From Pseudomonas versuta (GTDB lineage: Bacteria > Pseudomonadota > Gammaproteobacteria > Pseudomonadales > Pseudomonadaceae), in NCBI RefSeq assembly GCF_001294575.1, contig NZ_CP012676.1, positions 2,356,001 through 2,420,000 on the forward strand: a DNA stretch of 64,000 nt, read 5' to 3'. A program made the position numbers and the translations under genes. Below the pieces are notes generated by a model that had not been told where the DNA came from, did not search any database, and worked only from the letters and a program-made list of their open reading frames with translations. Of this stretch, positions 18,295 through 27,084 are shown one piece after another; the first letter of the stretch is position 1, and each line of letters begins with the position of its first letter.

Positions 18295-19269
18295 TTATTT
18301 ACTGGAGACTATTTCCTGACTGCCGTCCGCACGGGTATTGATGGCCACCGGCAAGATGCGCGGCAAGGCCTTGAGCAAGGCCTCGGTGTCTGTGGTTTTA
18401 AACACGCTGGTCAGGCGCAGCCGGGCCACTGCCGGATCCCTTACCTGCAACGGCTGTTCACGATAGCGCGACACCTCGGCGGCCACTTGCGCAAGGCTTG
18501 CATCATTGAACACCAGTTGCCCTGCGCGCCATGCCGTCAACGCCTGGGTATTGACCGGCTGCGGTGCGCCTACCTGCCCCTGCCCATCGACCCGGGTGCC
18601 AAGGCCTGCGCTCAGGCTGACCGCGCCCCCGGCATCGCGGCCCTGCACCCGGACATGCCCCGACTCCACTGCAACCTGTGCCTGGTCACCGTCACGGCGG
18701 ACATCAAAGCGGGTGCCGGTGACTGTCACCTGCCCGGCACCGGCGCGCACCACGAACGGGCGATCGCTGTCATGGGCCACGCTGAACATCACTTCGCCCT
18801 GCGCCAGTTCGACCGTGCGCTGTTGCCCCTCGAAGCTGACCTGAATGCGGCTGCGACTGTTGAGTTCGAGCGATGAACCGTCCGGCAACAGCACTTCACG
18901 GTATTCACCCGCCAGCGTGGCAAATTCGCCGTGATAAACCCCTTGCGCCGGCAGTAGCAGCCACAACCCGGCCCCCATCGCCGCCAACAGGCTTGCAGCC
19001 AGGCCATACGCCACGACCGGGCGGCGCCTGGGCGATATGACCGGCAATTCGCACAGCGCCTGCAAGCGGGCTTCAGGCAACAGATCGGTGGCCGCCCACA
19101 GGCTTGCCAGCCATTGGTACTCGGCCTCATGGCTGGCGTGTCGGGTGCGCCATGCCTGGAATTCGGCCTGCTCGTCAGCGCTCAGGGATTGTGCCTGCAC
19201 CCGCGTAAACCAGGTCGCGGCGGCATCGCGCACGCTTGCGCTGTCACACGTACAGTCACGGGTATCCAT
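18295..19269 (-). CDS. fecR: FecR-type transmembrane sigma regulator
   Basis: About 324 residues. The cytoplasmic N-terminal part has the FecR domain (VRDAAATWFTRVQAQSLSAD), then a single membrane span (AYGLAASLLAAMGAGLWLLL, ending near residue 110) and a periplasmic domain with the family core ELNSRSRIQVSF and GTRFDVRRDGDQAQVAVESG. It relays receptor occupancy from the FecA STN domain to the sigma factor. ATGs at 19269 or 19272 follow an aaggacag ribosome site; a GTG at 19296 overlapping the FecI stop is less likely but possible. Confidence 0.92.
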   Translation of the reverse strand: MDTRDCTCDSASVRDAAATWFTRVQAQSLSADEQAEFQAWRTRHASHEAEYQWLASLWAATDLLPEARLQALCELPVISPRRRPVVAYGLAASLLAAMGAGLWLLLPAQGVYHGEFATLAGEYREVLLPDGSSLELNSRSRIQVSFEGQQRTVELAQGEVMFSVAHDSDRPFVVRAGAGQVTVTGTRFDVRRDGDQAQVAVESGHVRVQGRDAGGAVSLSAGLGTRVDGQGQVGAPQPVNTQALTAWRAGQLVFNDASLAQVAAEVSRYREQPLQVRDPAVARLRLTSVFKTTDTEALLKALPRILPVAINTRADGSQEIVSSK

Positions 19270-19292
19270 CATTCTGTCCTTATCTGATGTCG

Positions 19293-19787
19293 TCACGGCG
19301 CCTCCACCCGTTCACGCAAATGACGCAGCGTGCGGATCATGTACTTTTCCACCATGTTTCTGGACAGCCCCAGGCGCTCGGCAATCTCGGCCTGGGTCAG
19401 GCCTTCGATCTTCTGCCAGACAAACACCTTGCGACAGTTCAGCGGCAGTTCCTGCAATGCCCTTTCAACTGACTCAGCCAACTGGATAGCGTGCATGTAC
19501 TGCTCCGGGTCGCCCGTTTCGGACGAACTTGGGGGAACGGCTGCCTGCTCCTTGGCATCGCGTAGCTCTTCTCGGCGAAAACCGTCGACCGCGATATTAC
19601 GCGCAGTCTGATGCAAATAGGCACGCGGCTGCTCGACCGTCTCCGGGCTGGATTCGAGCACGCGTAAAAAGGTGTCATGAGCCAGATCCTGCGCCTGCTG
19701 ACGGTTGCGCAGGCGGCGGGTCCAGGTCCCGACCAACTCATCGTAATATTCAAGAAAACCCGCCCGGCGGGGCACTTCACGAGTCAT
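19293..19787 (-). CDS. fecI: FecI-type ECF sigma factor
   Basis: A 164-residue ECF sigma-70 factor with region 2 (YYDELVGTWTRRL, DLAHDTFLRVLES) and region 4 (ALQELPLNCRKVFVWQKIEGLTQ, an HTH with AEIAERLGLSRNMVEKYM). The RxVEKYMIR ending and the downstream FecR/FecA genes place it in the iron-starvation FecI group. It should direct transcription of fecA when FecR signals. A Fur-box-like sequence at 19910-19928 between it and the divergent FhuC-like gene would make it iron-repressed. Confidence 0.95.
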   Translation of the reverse strand: MTREVPRRAGFLEYYDELVGTWTRRLRNRQQAQDLAHDTFLRVLESSPETVEQPRAYLHQTARNIAVDGFRREELRDAKEQAAVPPSSSETGDPEQYMHAIQLAESVERALQELPLNCRKVFVWQKIEGLTQAEIAERLGLSRNMVEKYMIRTLRHLRERVEAP

Positions 19788-19909
19788 TGCTCTGGACTAC
19801 AAAGGTGGGGCGCGAATAGTAATGCTTCCTATTAATGCGAGCAATGACTTGCGTGCCGCCCCCCTGCCCCGCAACACGCACCGGCACTGAATCGCCGCAT
19901 GCAACCTTT

Positions 19910-19928
19910 GATAATGGTTCTTATTTGC
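19910..19928. promoter_or_regulatory. Candidate Fur box between fecI and the FhuC-like gene
   Basis: The 19 bases gataatggttcttatttgc match the GATAATGATAATCATTATC Fur consensus at 13 positions by eye, including the first seven. It sits 37 bp upstream of the ATPase start and about 120 bp from fecI, so it could repress both divergent units in iron-replete cells. Confidence 0.6.
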
Positions 19929-19964
19929 TCTAGATTAGGGGCCTTTTGCCCCCAGGACCTTCCC

Positions 19965-20732
19965 ATGTTCGAGTTACAGGCCGTCTCTTTCGACATCCCC
20001 GAGCGCACCCTCCTGTACCCGCTGGACCTGACGCTGCCCCATGGTCAGATCATCGGCCTGATCGGCCATAACGGCTCGGGGAAATCGACCCTCATCAAGT
20101 TGCTGGCCCGCCAGCAAGCGGCGAGCCAGGGCACAGTGAAACTGGATGGGGTGACGTTGTCGGCCTGGAAAAACCGCGAATTCGCACGCCAGGTAGCCTA
20201 CTTGCCGCAACAATTGCCCGCCGCCGACGGCCTCACCGTACGCGAGCTGGTGCGCTTTGGCCGCTACCCCTGGCATGGCGCGCTGGGGCGTTTGACCGAG
20301 GAAGATCACGCCCAGGTCGAACAGGCCCTGGAGCTGACCCACACCAGCGCCTATGCCGAGCGCCTGGTGGACAACCTCTCCGGCGGCGAACGCCAGCGGG
20401 TCTGGCTGGCCATGCTGCTGGCACAGAACAGCCGCTATCTGCTGCTCGACGAACCGACCTCGGCACTGGACATTGCGCATCAGGTCGAGGTGCTGGGGCT
20501 GATTCGCGAACTGAGTCACAAGCTGGATCTGGGGGTGGTGGTGGTGCTGCATGAAATCAACATGGCGGCGCGCTACTGCGATCACCTGGTGGCGTTGCAC
20601 AGCGGCCGCTTACTGATCCAGGGGCCACCGGCAGAGCTGATGAACAGTGCCGTGCTGGAATCCATCTACGGCATCCGCATGGGCGTCATGCCCCACCCGC
20701 ATGACGGCTCGGCCATCAGTTTTCATTACTGA
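19965..20732 (+). CDS. fhuC: Iron-siderophore ABC importer ATPase (FhuC/FecE family)
   Basis: A 255-residue ATPase of the iron-siderophore importer family. Walker A is GHNGSGKST, the signature is LSGGERQRVWLAM, Walker B YLLLDEPTSALD and the switch His is in VLHEINMA. The segment VAYLPQQLPAADGLTVRELVRFGRYPWHGALGR is typical of FhuC/FecE. The start MFELQAV at 19965 is chosen over an upstream in-frame ATG at 19899 that would overlap the Fur-like site. Its binding protein and permease are not adjacent but about 39 kb away (59237-62129), on the other side of the siderophore synthesis genes. Confidence 0.92.
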   Translation: MFELQAVSFDIPERTLLYPLDLTLPHGQIIGLIGHNGSGKSTLIKLLARQQAASQGTVKLDGVTLSAWKNREFARQVAYLPQQLPAADGLTVRELVRFGRYPWHGALGRLTEEDHAQVEQALELTHTSAYAERLVDNLSGGERQRVWLAMLLAQNSRYLLLDEPTSALDIAHQVEVLGLIRELSHKLDLGVVVVLHEINMAARYCDHLVALHSGRLLIQGPPAELMNSAVLESIYGIRMGVMPHPHDGSAISFHY

Positions 20733-20755
20733 AAGGTTGCAGGTGTTTATCCCTG

Positions 20756-21511
20756 TCAGACACAGGCCGCCTTGCCGGGCGGCCTGACCTTCAACGGGCA
20801 ATTGCCACACAGCTCAAGCTCGGGCAGCAGGTAACGCACGCAGCAGACCTTGCGCTCGCGGCGCAGGGTCGGCTGGCCCTGTTCGTCGTGAACCGGCAGG
20901 TACTGCACCGGCTGGAACAGCGGATTGCGACTGCCATCGGGGCGGGTTCGGGTGTCCAGCAGAATGCGGCCCGCAGCCAGGCGCTCGGCGGGCATCCCGG
21001 CCCTGGCCATGAGGTTGAGCAAGTTTTCGAAGTAGTTGCCGGCATTGCTCCACAGCACCTTGGGAGACAGCTTGACCTGGCTGGCGATGGCTTGGAACAG
21101 CGGTTGCAAGTGGTCGTCCAGCAAGCCCGAGAACAGCTCGAACGGATCACTGACATCGGCCGCGAACGGCTCGCCCTTGCCAGACAGGCGAAACGCCTGG
21201 GGCAGATACCCCTCGTCCAGCACCACCGCGGTGTCGTGGAGGGACAGCGGCAGGCGCCAGCGCAGCAATAGCGTGGCGCCCATCACCGGTGGCAACAGCT
21301 TGACGATGTAGTGCTTGGCCCACAACGACGCCAGAGCCCGGCGGTCATCACCGTTATAGCGCTGAGCAAAGCCGCCCAATACGTCGCCGAAGGCGGCGGG
21401 CGCCAGCAGCCGGTCCAGGGGCATGCCCGGACGAGGATCGTCGGCCAGCACCAACACCTCGCGGTAGGCTTCAAATTCACCGCGAAACAGCGGTGCTAGC
21501 ACGTCGATCAT
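20756..21511 (-). CDS. fhuF: FhuF-like ferric-siderophore reductase, [2Fe-2S] protein
   Basis: A 251-residue FhuF-family protein thought to reduce ferric hydroxamate siderophores in the cytoplasm and so release iron. The C-terminus carries the family cluster-binding cysteines as CCVRYLL...CGNCPL (Cys-Cys-x10-Cys-x2-Cys), here CC, ten residues, C, two residues, C. The central part includes WSNAGNYFENLL and an ARG-like LAAGRILLDT segment common to the family. It is the last gene of the leftward siderophore operon, 90 bp after the ornithine hydroxylase, and ends 23 bp from the convergent FhuC-like gene. Confidence 0.88.
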   Translation of the reverse strand: MIDVLAPLFRGEFEAYREVLVLADDPRPGMPLDRLLAPAAFGDVLGGFAQRYNGDDRRALASLWAKHYIVKLLPPVMGATLLLRWRLPLSLHDTAVVLDEGYLPQAFRLSGKGEPFAADVSDPFELFSGLLDDHLQPLFQAIASQVKLSPKVLWSNAGNYFENLLNLMARAGMPAERLAAGRILLDTRTRPDGSRNPLFQPVQYLPVHDEQGQPTLRRERKVCCVRYLLPELELCGNCPLKVRPPGKAACV

Positions 21512-21601
21512 CAGCCCCTGGCACCCTTGGTCACGTAAAAAGGTAAATGAGAAACAGCATCATTCACCCAGCATACCCGATCAGCCGCCGCTATTCAGCC
21601 A

Positions 21602-22951
21602 TCAGGCCGAGACGCTGTGCAGGGCCCGTGCCTCGTGAAGCGCGTGGGACTGACTAACGCCCTCCAGGCGCTGCTCCAGGGCGGCGGCGATTTCCCCGGA
21701 GCGGGCCGGCAGCACAGACAACAGAGTGTCGGAGAGGCCATGGGAATGCTGACTGAAACCCTGGATAAACACTGGCGTTTCCAGCTCCGGGCGCGCCAGC
21801 AGTTGATAGTCGCGATCGACCCTGAAATCGTCCAGATAGTCCTTGAGCGGCGCCAGCAGTTCACGATGGGAGCGGCGTTCGTAGCCCGTCGCCAGGATCA
21901 CCGCATCGTAGCGCCGCGCCTCGGTACTGCCGGTGGCCAGGTCGCGCAGCTGCAATTGCACGCGGCCATCCACATCACTGGCGCTTTCGATAATGCGCCG
22001 GCAGAGAAAAGCGTGGCGCTCGATGCCGCTGACTTTCTGGCGATAGAGGATGGCGTAGATACGCTCGATCAGGTCCAGGTCCACCACCGAGTAGTTGGTG
22101 TTGTGGTACTCGCGGATCAGCCGCTCGCGCTCGGTTTCCGGCTGATTGAACACCAGGTCGGTGTAATCGGGACCGAAGATCTCGTTGACGAACGGGCTGT
22201 CGTCGGCGGGCTTGAGCACGGCCGCGCGCAGGATCATGTCGACCTGCACGTTGGGGAAGTTGTCACTGAGGTCGATAAAGGCTTCTGCGGCGCTCTGCCC
22301 GGCGCCCACCACGGCAATACGCATCGGCTCGCCACGGCTGCACGCCTGGGTGGCCATGGCCGACAGGTAGCGCGCATGGTGAAACACTCGCGGGTCATCC
22401 TTGAACCCGGCAAACGCCGGGGGAATTTTCGGCGTACCGCCGGTGCTGACGATCACCGAGCGGGTCTGGCGGCTCACTTCGCAACCTTGCTGATTCTGGC
22501 TGATCACATTCAGCCGCTGCACCCGGCCGTCCGCTTCGATCACCGGCTCGACCCGCAGCACCTGCTCGCCATAGCGGCTCTGCCCGGCGAACTGCGCGGC
22601 GACCCAGCGCAGGTAATCGTTGTACTCCATGCGGCACGGATAGAAGGTGCCCAGGTTGATGAAATCCACCAGCCGACCATGGGCCTTGAGGTAGTTGACG
22701 AACGAGAAACGGCTGGACGGGTTGCGCAGGGTCACCAGGTCCTTGAGAAACGAAATCTGCAATTCGCTCTGGGCCACCAGCGTGTTGCCATGCCAGTTGT
22801 AGTCGGGCTGGCGTTCCAGGAACAGCGCATCGAAGGCCTTGCCGCCCTGCTCCGCGCGCTCTTGCAGGGCAATGGCCAGGGCCAGGTTGGAAGGGCCGAA
22901 GCCGATGCCGATCAGGTCGTGGGGGGCCGTCGGGTTGAAGTGCTGGGTCAT
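21602..22951 (-). CDS. pvdA: L-ornithine N5-monooxygenase (PvdA-like)
   Basis: A 449-residue flavin-dependent N-hydroxylase. FAD binding is marked by GIGFGPSNLALA near residues 16-27, the substrate/flavin region by NWHGNTLVAQSELQISFLKD and NPSSRFSFVNYL, NADPH binding by VVGAGQSAAE near residue 216, and the C-terminal ATGYERR motif is present. Length and these blocks match P. aeruginosa PvdA (about 443 residues) better than lysine hydroxylases such as IucD. It converts ornithine to N5-hydroxyornithine, the precursor of the hydroxamate ligand, which the acetyltransferase at 62291 would then acetylate. It follows the terminal NRPS gene by 73 bp. Confidence 0.95.
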   Translation of the reverse strand: MTQHFNPTAPHDLIGIGFGPSNLALAIALQERAEQGGKAFDALFLERQPDYNWHGNTLVAQSELQISFLKDLVTLRNPSSRFSFVNYLKAHGRLVDFINLGTFYPCRMEYNDYLRWVAAQFAGQSRYGEQVLRVEPVIEADGRVQRLNVISQNQQGCEVSRQTRSVIVSTGGTPKIPPAFAGFKDDPRVFHHARYLSAMATQACSRGEPMRIAVVGAGQSAAEAFIDLSDNFPNVQVDMILRAAVLKPADDSPFVNEIFGPDYTDLVFNQPETERERLIREYHNTNYSVVDLDLIERIYAILYRQKVSGIERHAFLCRRIIESASDVDGRVQLQLRDLATGSTEARRYDAVILATGYERRSHRELLAPLKDYLDDFRVDRDYQLLARPELETPVFIQGFSQHSHGLSDTLLSVLPARSGEIAAALEQRLEGVSQSHALHEARALHSVSA

Positions 22952-23024
22952 GTGACCGATTCCTTCCAGTAGAGGGTGAGAGAGCGGTGGCCGGAACCGG
23001 GTCCGGCCGCTGGAGAATGTGTCC

Positions 23025-26000
23025 TTAGAAGACGCTTGCGGCCTCGGCGAATTTAACGCCCTCTGGCTGCCGGTTTACGTCGAGGGCTGCCAGTGCCCGG
23101 GCAAGATCGGCCATGAAGACCGGGTGACGGATAATGTCCAGATGCTGTGCACCCGCCACACAGCGCTGCTCGATCACCTGCACCAGCGCGCTCCAGTCAC
23201 GCAGGCGCTCGCTGCGGGTCAGGGAATCGGCGGCCTGCCAGACATGGGCAGCCACCGGCACGGGTGCGTGCACATGGCGGGCGGCTTTGAGGCGCTTGTC
23301 GAGCAAGGCCCACTGTTCGAATTCCCGGGACAGCAAGTCCGGTCCGTCGCTGGGCAATTGCCCGTCGTGGGCCAGCACATGCTCGGTCAGGGCATCGCGC
23401 TCGCGCTCGTCCATCAGCGCGAACAATTGCCCCCACTCAAGCGCCATCGCCGAGCGGGCCAGCCAGCTGTCCAGCAGCGGTTGTGCGCGAGCACGTGCCG
23501 CCTCGTCGGGGATCTGGCGCGGATGAAACGGCACCGATTCGAACACGTCCACCAGCCCAAGAAAGTCGACCTGCGCCCGCCCTTGCAGCAGACGCGCAGT
23601 TTCCAGCGCCAGCTCGCCGCCGGATGACCAGCCGAGCAAGGCGCAGCGCCCGCCCTTGACCGTGCGCGCGATGTAGTCGGCGTACTCCAGGGCCAGCGCG
23701 GGCAGATCATAGCCACGCCAGCGTTGCTCGGTGTAGACATGGCTGACGAATCCATACACCGGCCGGGTGCCGCCCAGGGCATCCACCAGAGGCTTGAATT
23801 CGCTGCTGTTGACGATCAGCCCCGGCAGGCAGAACAGCGGCACACCGCTCCCCGAACGCGACAGGAACACCACCTCCGGATCGATCACTGGCGGTGGCGC
23901 CAGACGTTCGGCCAGGGCCGCGAGGCTCGGGGCATTAAGCAAATCGGCCAGGGTCAGCTTGCGCTCGCCTTGCAGGCCCTGCTTGCGGATGCGCGACAAC
24001 AGTTTAAGGCTCAGCAGCGAGTCGCCGCCCAGTTCGCCAAAGGAGGCGTCGCGGGCAATAACCGCGTGCCCCAACAGGTCGCGCCACAATTGGGCCAGTG
24101 CTTCTTCCACCGCGCCACGAGGGCCCTCGCCCTGGGGCCGGACTGTTTGCACCAGGCTCAGGGCGTGACGGTCCAGCTTGCCGTTGGCCGTCAGCGGCAG
24201 TTGCTCCAGCAATGTCCAGTGAGATGGCACCAGGACGTCCGGCAACTGGCTGGCCAGAGACTGGCGCAGGGTTTCCACAGCGATGCCCGGCTCCAGCACC
24301 AGACAGGCATGCAATTGATCGCCGCCATCCTCACCGGGCATGCCGATCACAGCTGCCTCCCGCACACCGGGCAGGCGCCGCAGCGCAGCGCTGACTTCGC
24401 CGGGTTCGACCCGATAACCACGGATTTTCACCTGATCATCGCTGCGCCCCAGGTATTCCAGGCTGCCGTCATCCAGCCGGCGCACCCGATCGCCGCTGCG
24501 ATACAGGCGTGTACCGGGTGCGCCGAACGGGTCCGGCACATAGCGCTCGGCCGTCAGGCCCGGGCGCCCCGCATAGCCCTGGGTGACACCGGGGCCGCCC
24601 AGGTACAGCTCACCGGTTACGCCGTTACCCACCGGGTTGAGCCAGGCATCCAGCACCCGGGCCTCAACTCCGGCCAGCGCTGTGCCGACAGGCAAGGTGC
24701 GGGCGCGCAGGCGATCGGCATGGGCGGCGTCCTGGCACAGCGCACCCACCGTGGTCTCGGTGGGGCCGTAATGGTTGAACACGCGCAAGTGCGGGGCAAG
24801 CTGGCGAATATGCTCCAGCAGCTCCCAGGAAGTGGCTTCGCCGCCCAGGATCAATGTGTGCCGTGGCAGCACCCGGGCCGGGTCGCGGGCGTTGAGCAAG
24901 GCCTGCAAATGACTGGGGGTGATTTTCAGCACGTCGGCCCCCTGTTCGCTTTGCCAATGGGCAAAGGCGTCGGGGTCGAAGGCCTGTTCATCGGCGGCCA
25001 GGTGCAGCAGACCGCCCTGGCTCAGGGCGCTGAACAGCACCGTATGGCCGAGGTCGGCGGCCACCGTCGAAACCAGCGCGAAGCTGCTGCGCGCCGGCAA
25101 TTGCAGACGCTGGCTCAGCCCCGCGACATAGGCGGCCAGGTTGCCGCGACTGGCGACTACGGCCTTGGGCATGCCACTGGAGCCGGAGGTATAGATCAGG
25201 TACGCGGGCAACTGCGGCACGTGGCTCGGCCAGGCCGCCAGCGCCGCGGGCAGCGACAGGTCCGGCTCCAGCGCCAGCCAGTCCAGACCCGCCACCCCGG
25301 GGTCCGCCCCCAATACCAGGCACGCCCCGCTGTCAGCCAACACCGCCGTGCGGCGTTCGGCCGGCCAGCGCGGGTCCACAGGCACGTAGGCGGCACCACA
25401 CTTGAGTGCGGCCAGAATGCCGATCACCAGCCCCGGCGTACGCCCGGTCAACAGCGCCACCCGGGCTCCGGGGCCGACGCCCCGGGCCAGCAGATGTTGG
25501 CCAAGGGCCTCGGCGGCGCGCTCGATATCGCTGCGAGAGAAGGTCATCCCGTTACAGGTCAGGGCGGCGGCGTCAGGGCTGAGCCGATGCTGGCGCTGCC
25601 AGGCCGCCAGTACGTCTTCCGTGGCAACTGGCGATGCATCGGCGCGTTCTTCAGGCCTGACCGCGAGTGCCAGCAAGGGCTGCTCCGGCGCCAGACTCAC
25701 GGCGTCGGCCAGTACCCGCAAATCATCCGCCAGGGCCTCGATACGCTCGGCATCGAACAGGTCGCGGGCATAGGCGATCAGCACTTCGATGCCATCGGCG
25801 CGGTCGGTGAAGTCCACGCTGAGGTCGAAATGCACCTCCCCCGCCACCAGCCCGTCCAGACTCATGGACAGCCCGGCAAAGCGCTGCGGGCGACTGGCCG
25901 ACTGCTCGGTGCACTTGACCTGGAACAGCGGATGGGTGCCCGCCTCGCGGGGAGGCGCCAGGGCTTGCAAGAGCTGGTCGAACGGCAACTGGGAATGCTC

Positions 26001-27083
26001 CTGGGCCTCGAGCAGGGTGCCGCGCACCTGATGCAGCAGCGCAGTAAAGTTGCAGCGCTCATCGACCCGGTTGCTCAACACGCTCAGGGTGGTGAAGTAG
26101 CCCACCACCCGCTGGGTTTCAGCCCGCGAGCGATTGGCCAGCGGTGAGCCGATGCGCACTCGCTCGGCGCCACTCTGGCGGGCGAGCAACAGGTTGAGCA
26201 GCGCCAGCATGGCCATGAAGGTTGTCGAACCGTTGGCCTTGGCGAGGCTGCGCAAGCGCTGGCTGGTGTCTGCTGGCAGCTGCAGACGCACACTGGCACC
26301 GCGTGAGTCTCGATCCGCGCTGCGCGGGCGGTCCATCGCCAGCGCCAGAGGGGTGTGATCGTCACCCAGTTGTTTGCGCCAATAATCCAGTTGCCGGGTT
26401 TGCTCCCCCGCATCCAGCCAGCGCTGTTGCCAGCCGGCATAATCGGCGTATTGCACAGTCAGCGCAGGCCATTGCGCGACCTGCCCCTGACAGCGCGCAG
26501 CGTAGGCCGTGGCCAGGTCTTCGATAATCAGGCCGATGGACCAGCCGTCAGCGAGGATGTGATGCAGGACGATCACCAGCCGGTGCTGCTGCGGATCGAG
26601 GCGATGCAGTTCCAGACGCAGCGCCGGTCCGGCCTGCAGGTCGAATGCCTGGCACGTCAGGGCCTGGGCCCGTTGACGCGACGCGGCCTCGTCCAGTTCC
26701 AGGTAGGCCAGTGGCTGGAACTGTGCCGGGTTGACCCGTTGCTGCGGTTCGCCGTCGGCGTCCTGGGTAAAGGACGTACGCAGCGCTTCGTGGCGGGCGA
26801 GCAAGTCATTGCAAGCCTGCTCCAGAGCGTCGACATCCAGCAGCCCCCCCAGACGCAGCACGCCCGCCAGGTTATAGGCCGGGCTGTCGGGTTCGCTCTG
26901 CCAGGCAATCCACAAGCCGCGCTGGGCGGCGGAAAGCGGTGAGGCATCCACGCGGGGCAGCGCGACCATCGGCAGGTCGGTAAAGCGGATGCCGTTTTCC
27001 TCGAGTTTGGCCAGAAAAGCCTGGCGCCGCTCAGGGGACAGTTCGGCGAAGCGCCGGGCGATTTGATGCGGATCAATACTCAT
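23025..27083 (-). CDS. NRPS, termination module C-A(Asp)-T-TE
   Basis: A 1352-residue NRPS. Domains in order: C (HHILADGWS near 174), A ([12 protein letters not shown] near 635), T (LGGDSLLSL near 1020) and a type I thioesterase (GWSSGGELALE near 1155) that releases the peptide. Lining up the A-domain pocket by eye against GrsA gives D-L-T-K-I-G-H-V-G, the pattern for aspartate. Start MSIDPHQ at 27083 follows the upstream TGA by 1 bp with a gagg ribosome site; an ORF start at 27122 would overlap. No hydroxylase is fused here, so any hydroxylation of this Asp must come in trans. The C domain is of the type accepting an L-configured donor, consistent with the preceding module lacking E. Confidence 0.93.
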   Translation of the reverse strand: MSIDPHQIARRFAELSPERRQAFLAKLEENGIRFTDLPMVALPRVDASPLSAAQRGLWIAWQSEPDSPAYNLAGVLRLGGLLDVDALEQACNDLLARHEALRTSFTQDADGEPQQRVNPAQFQPLAYLELDEAASRQRAQALTCQAFDLQAGPALRLELHRLDPQQHRLVIVLHHILADGWSIGLIIEDLATAYAARCQGQVAQWPALTVQYADYAGWQQRWLDAGEQTRQLDYWRKQLGDDHTPLALAMDRPRSADRDSRGASVRLQLPADTSQRLRSLAKANGSTTFMAMLALLNLLLARQSGAERVRIGSPLANRSRAETQRVVGYFTTLSVLSNRVDERCNFTALLHQVRGTLLEAQEHSQLPFDQLLQALAPPREAGTHPLFQVKCTEQSASRPQRFAGLSMSLDGLVAGEVHFDLSVDFTDRADGIEVLIAYARDLFDAERIEALADDLRVLADAVSLAPEQPLLALAVRPEERADASPVATEDVLAAWQRQHRLSPDAAALTCNGMTFSRSDIERAAEALGQHLLARGVGPGARVALLTGRTPGLVIGILAALKCGAAYVPVDPRWPAERRTAVLADSGACLVLGADPGVAGLDWLALEPDLSLPAALAAWPSHVPQLPAYLIYTSGSSGMPKAVVASRGNLAAYVAGLSQRLQLPARSSFALVSTVAADLGHTVLFSALSQGGLLHLAADEQAFDPDAFAHWQSEQGADVLKITPSHLQALLNARDPARVLPRHTLILGGEATSWELLEHIRQLAPHLRVFNHYGPTETTVGALCQDAAHADRLRARTLPVGTALAGVEARVLDAWLNPVGNGVTGELYLGGPGVTQGYAGRPGLTAERYVPDPFGAPGTRLYRSGDRVRRLDDGSLEYLGRSDDQVKIRGYRVEPGEVSAALRRLPGVREAAVIGMPGEDGGDQLHACLVLEPGIAVETLRQSLASQLPDVLVPSHWTLLEQLPLTANGKLDRHALSLVQTVRPQGEGPRGAVEEALAQLWRDLLGHAVIARDASFGELGGDSLLSLKLLSRIRKQGLQGERKLTLADLLNAPSLAALAERLAPPPVIDPEVVFLSRSGSGVPLFCLPGLIVNSSEFKPLVDALGGTRPVYGFVSHVYTEQRWRGYDLPALALEYADYIARTVKGGRCALLGWSSGGELALETARLLQGRAQVDFLGLVDVFESVPFHPRQIPDEAARARAQPLLDSWLARSAMALEWGQLFALMDERERDALTEHVLAHDGQLPSDGPDLLSREFEQWALLDKRLKAARHVHAPVPVAAHVWQAADSLTRSERLRDWSALVQVIEQRCVAGAQHLDIIRHPVFMADLARALAALDVNRQPEGVKFAEAASVF

Positions 27084-27084
27084 C

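Noticed and set aside
23724..26147. Long plus-strand open frame (807 codons) opposite the terminal NRPS
   Set aside because: It mirrors the third-position bias of a GC-rich coding strand; the protein has no recognisable domain and the opposite strand encodes an intact C-A-T-TE.
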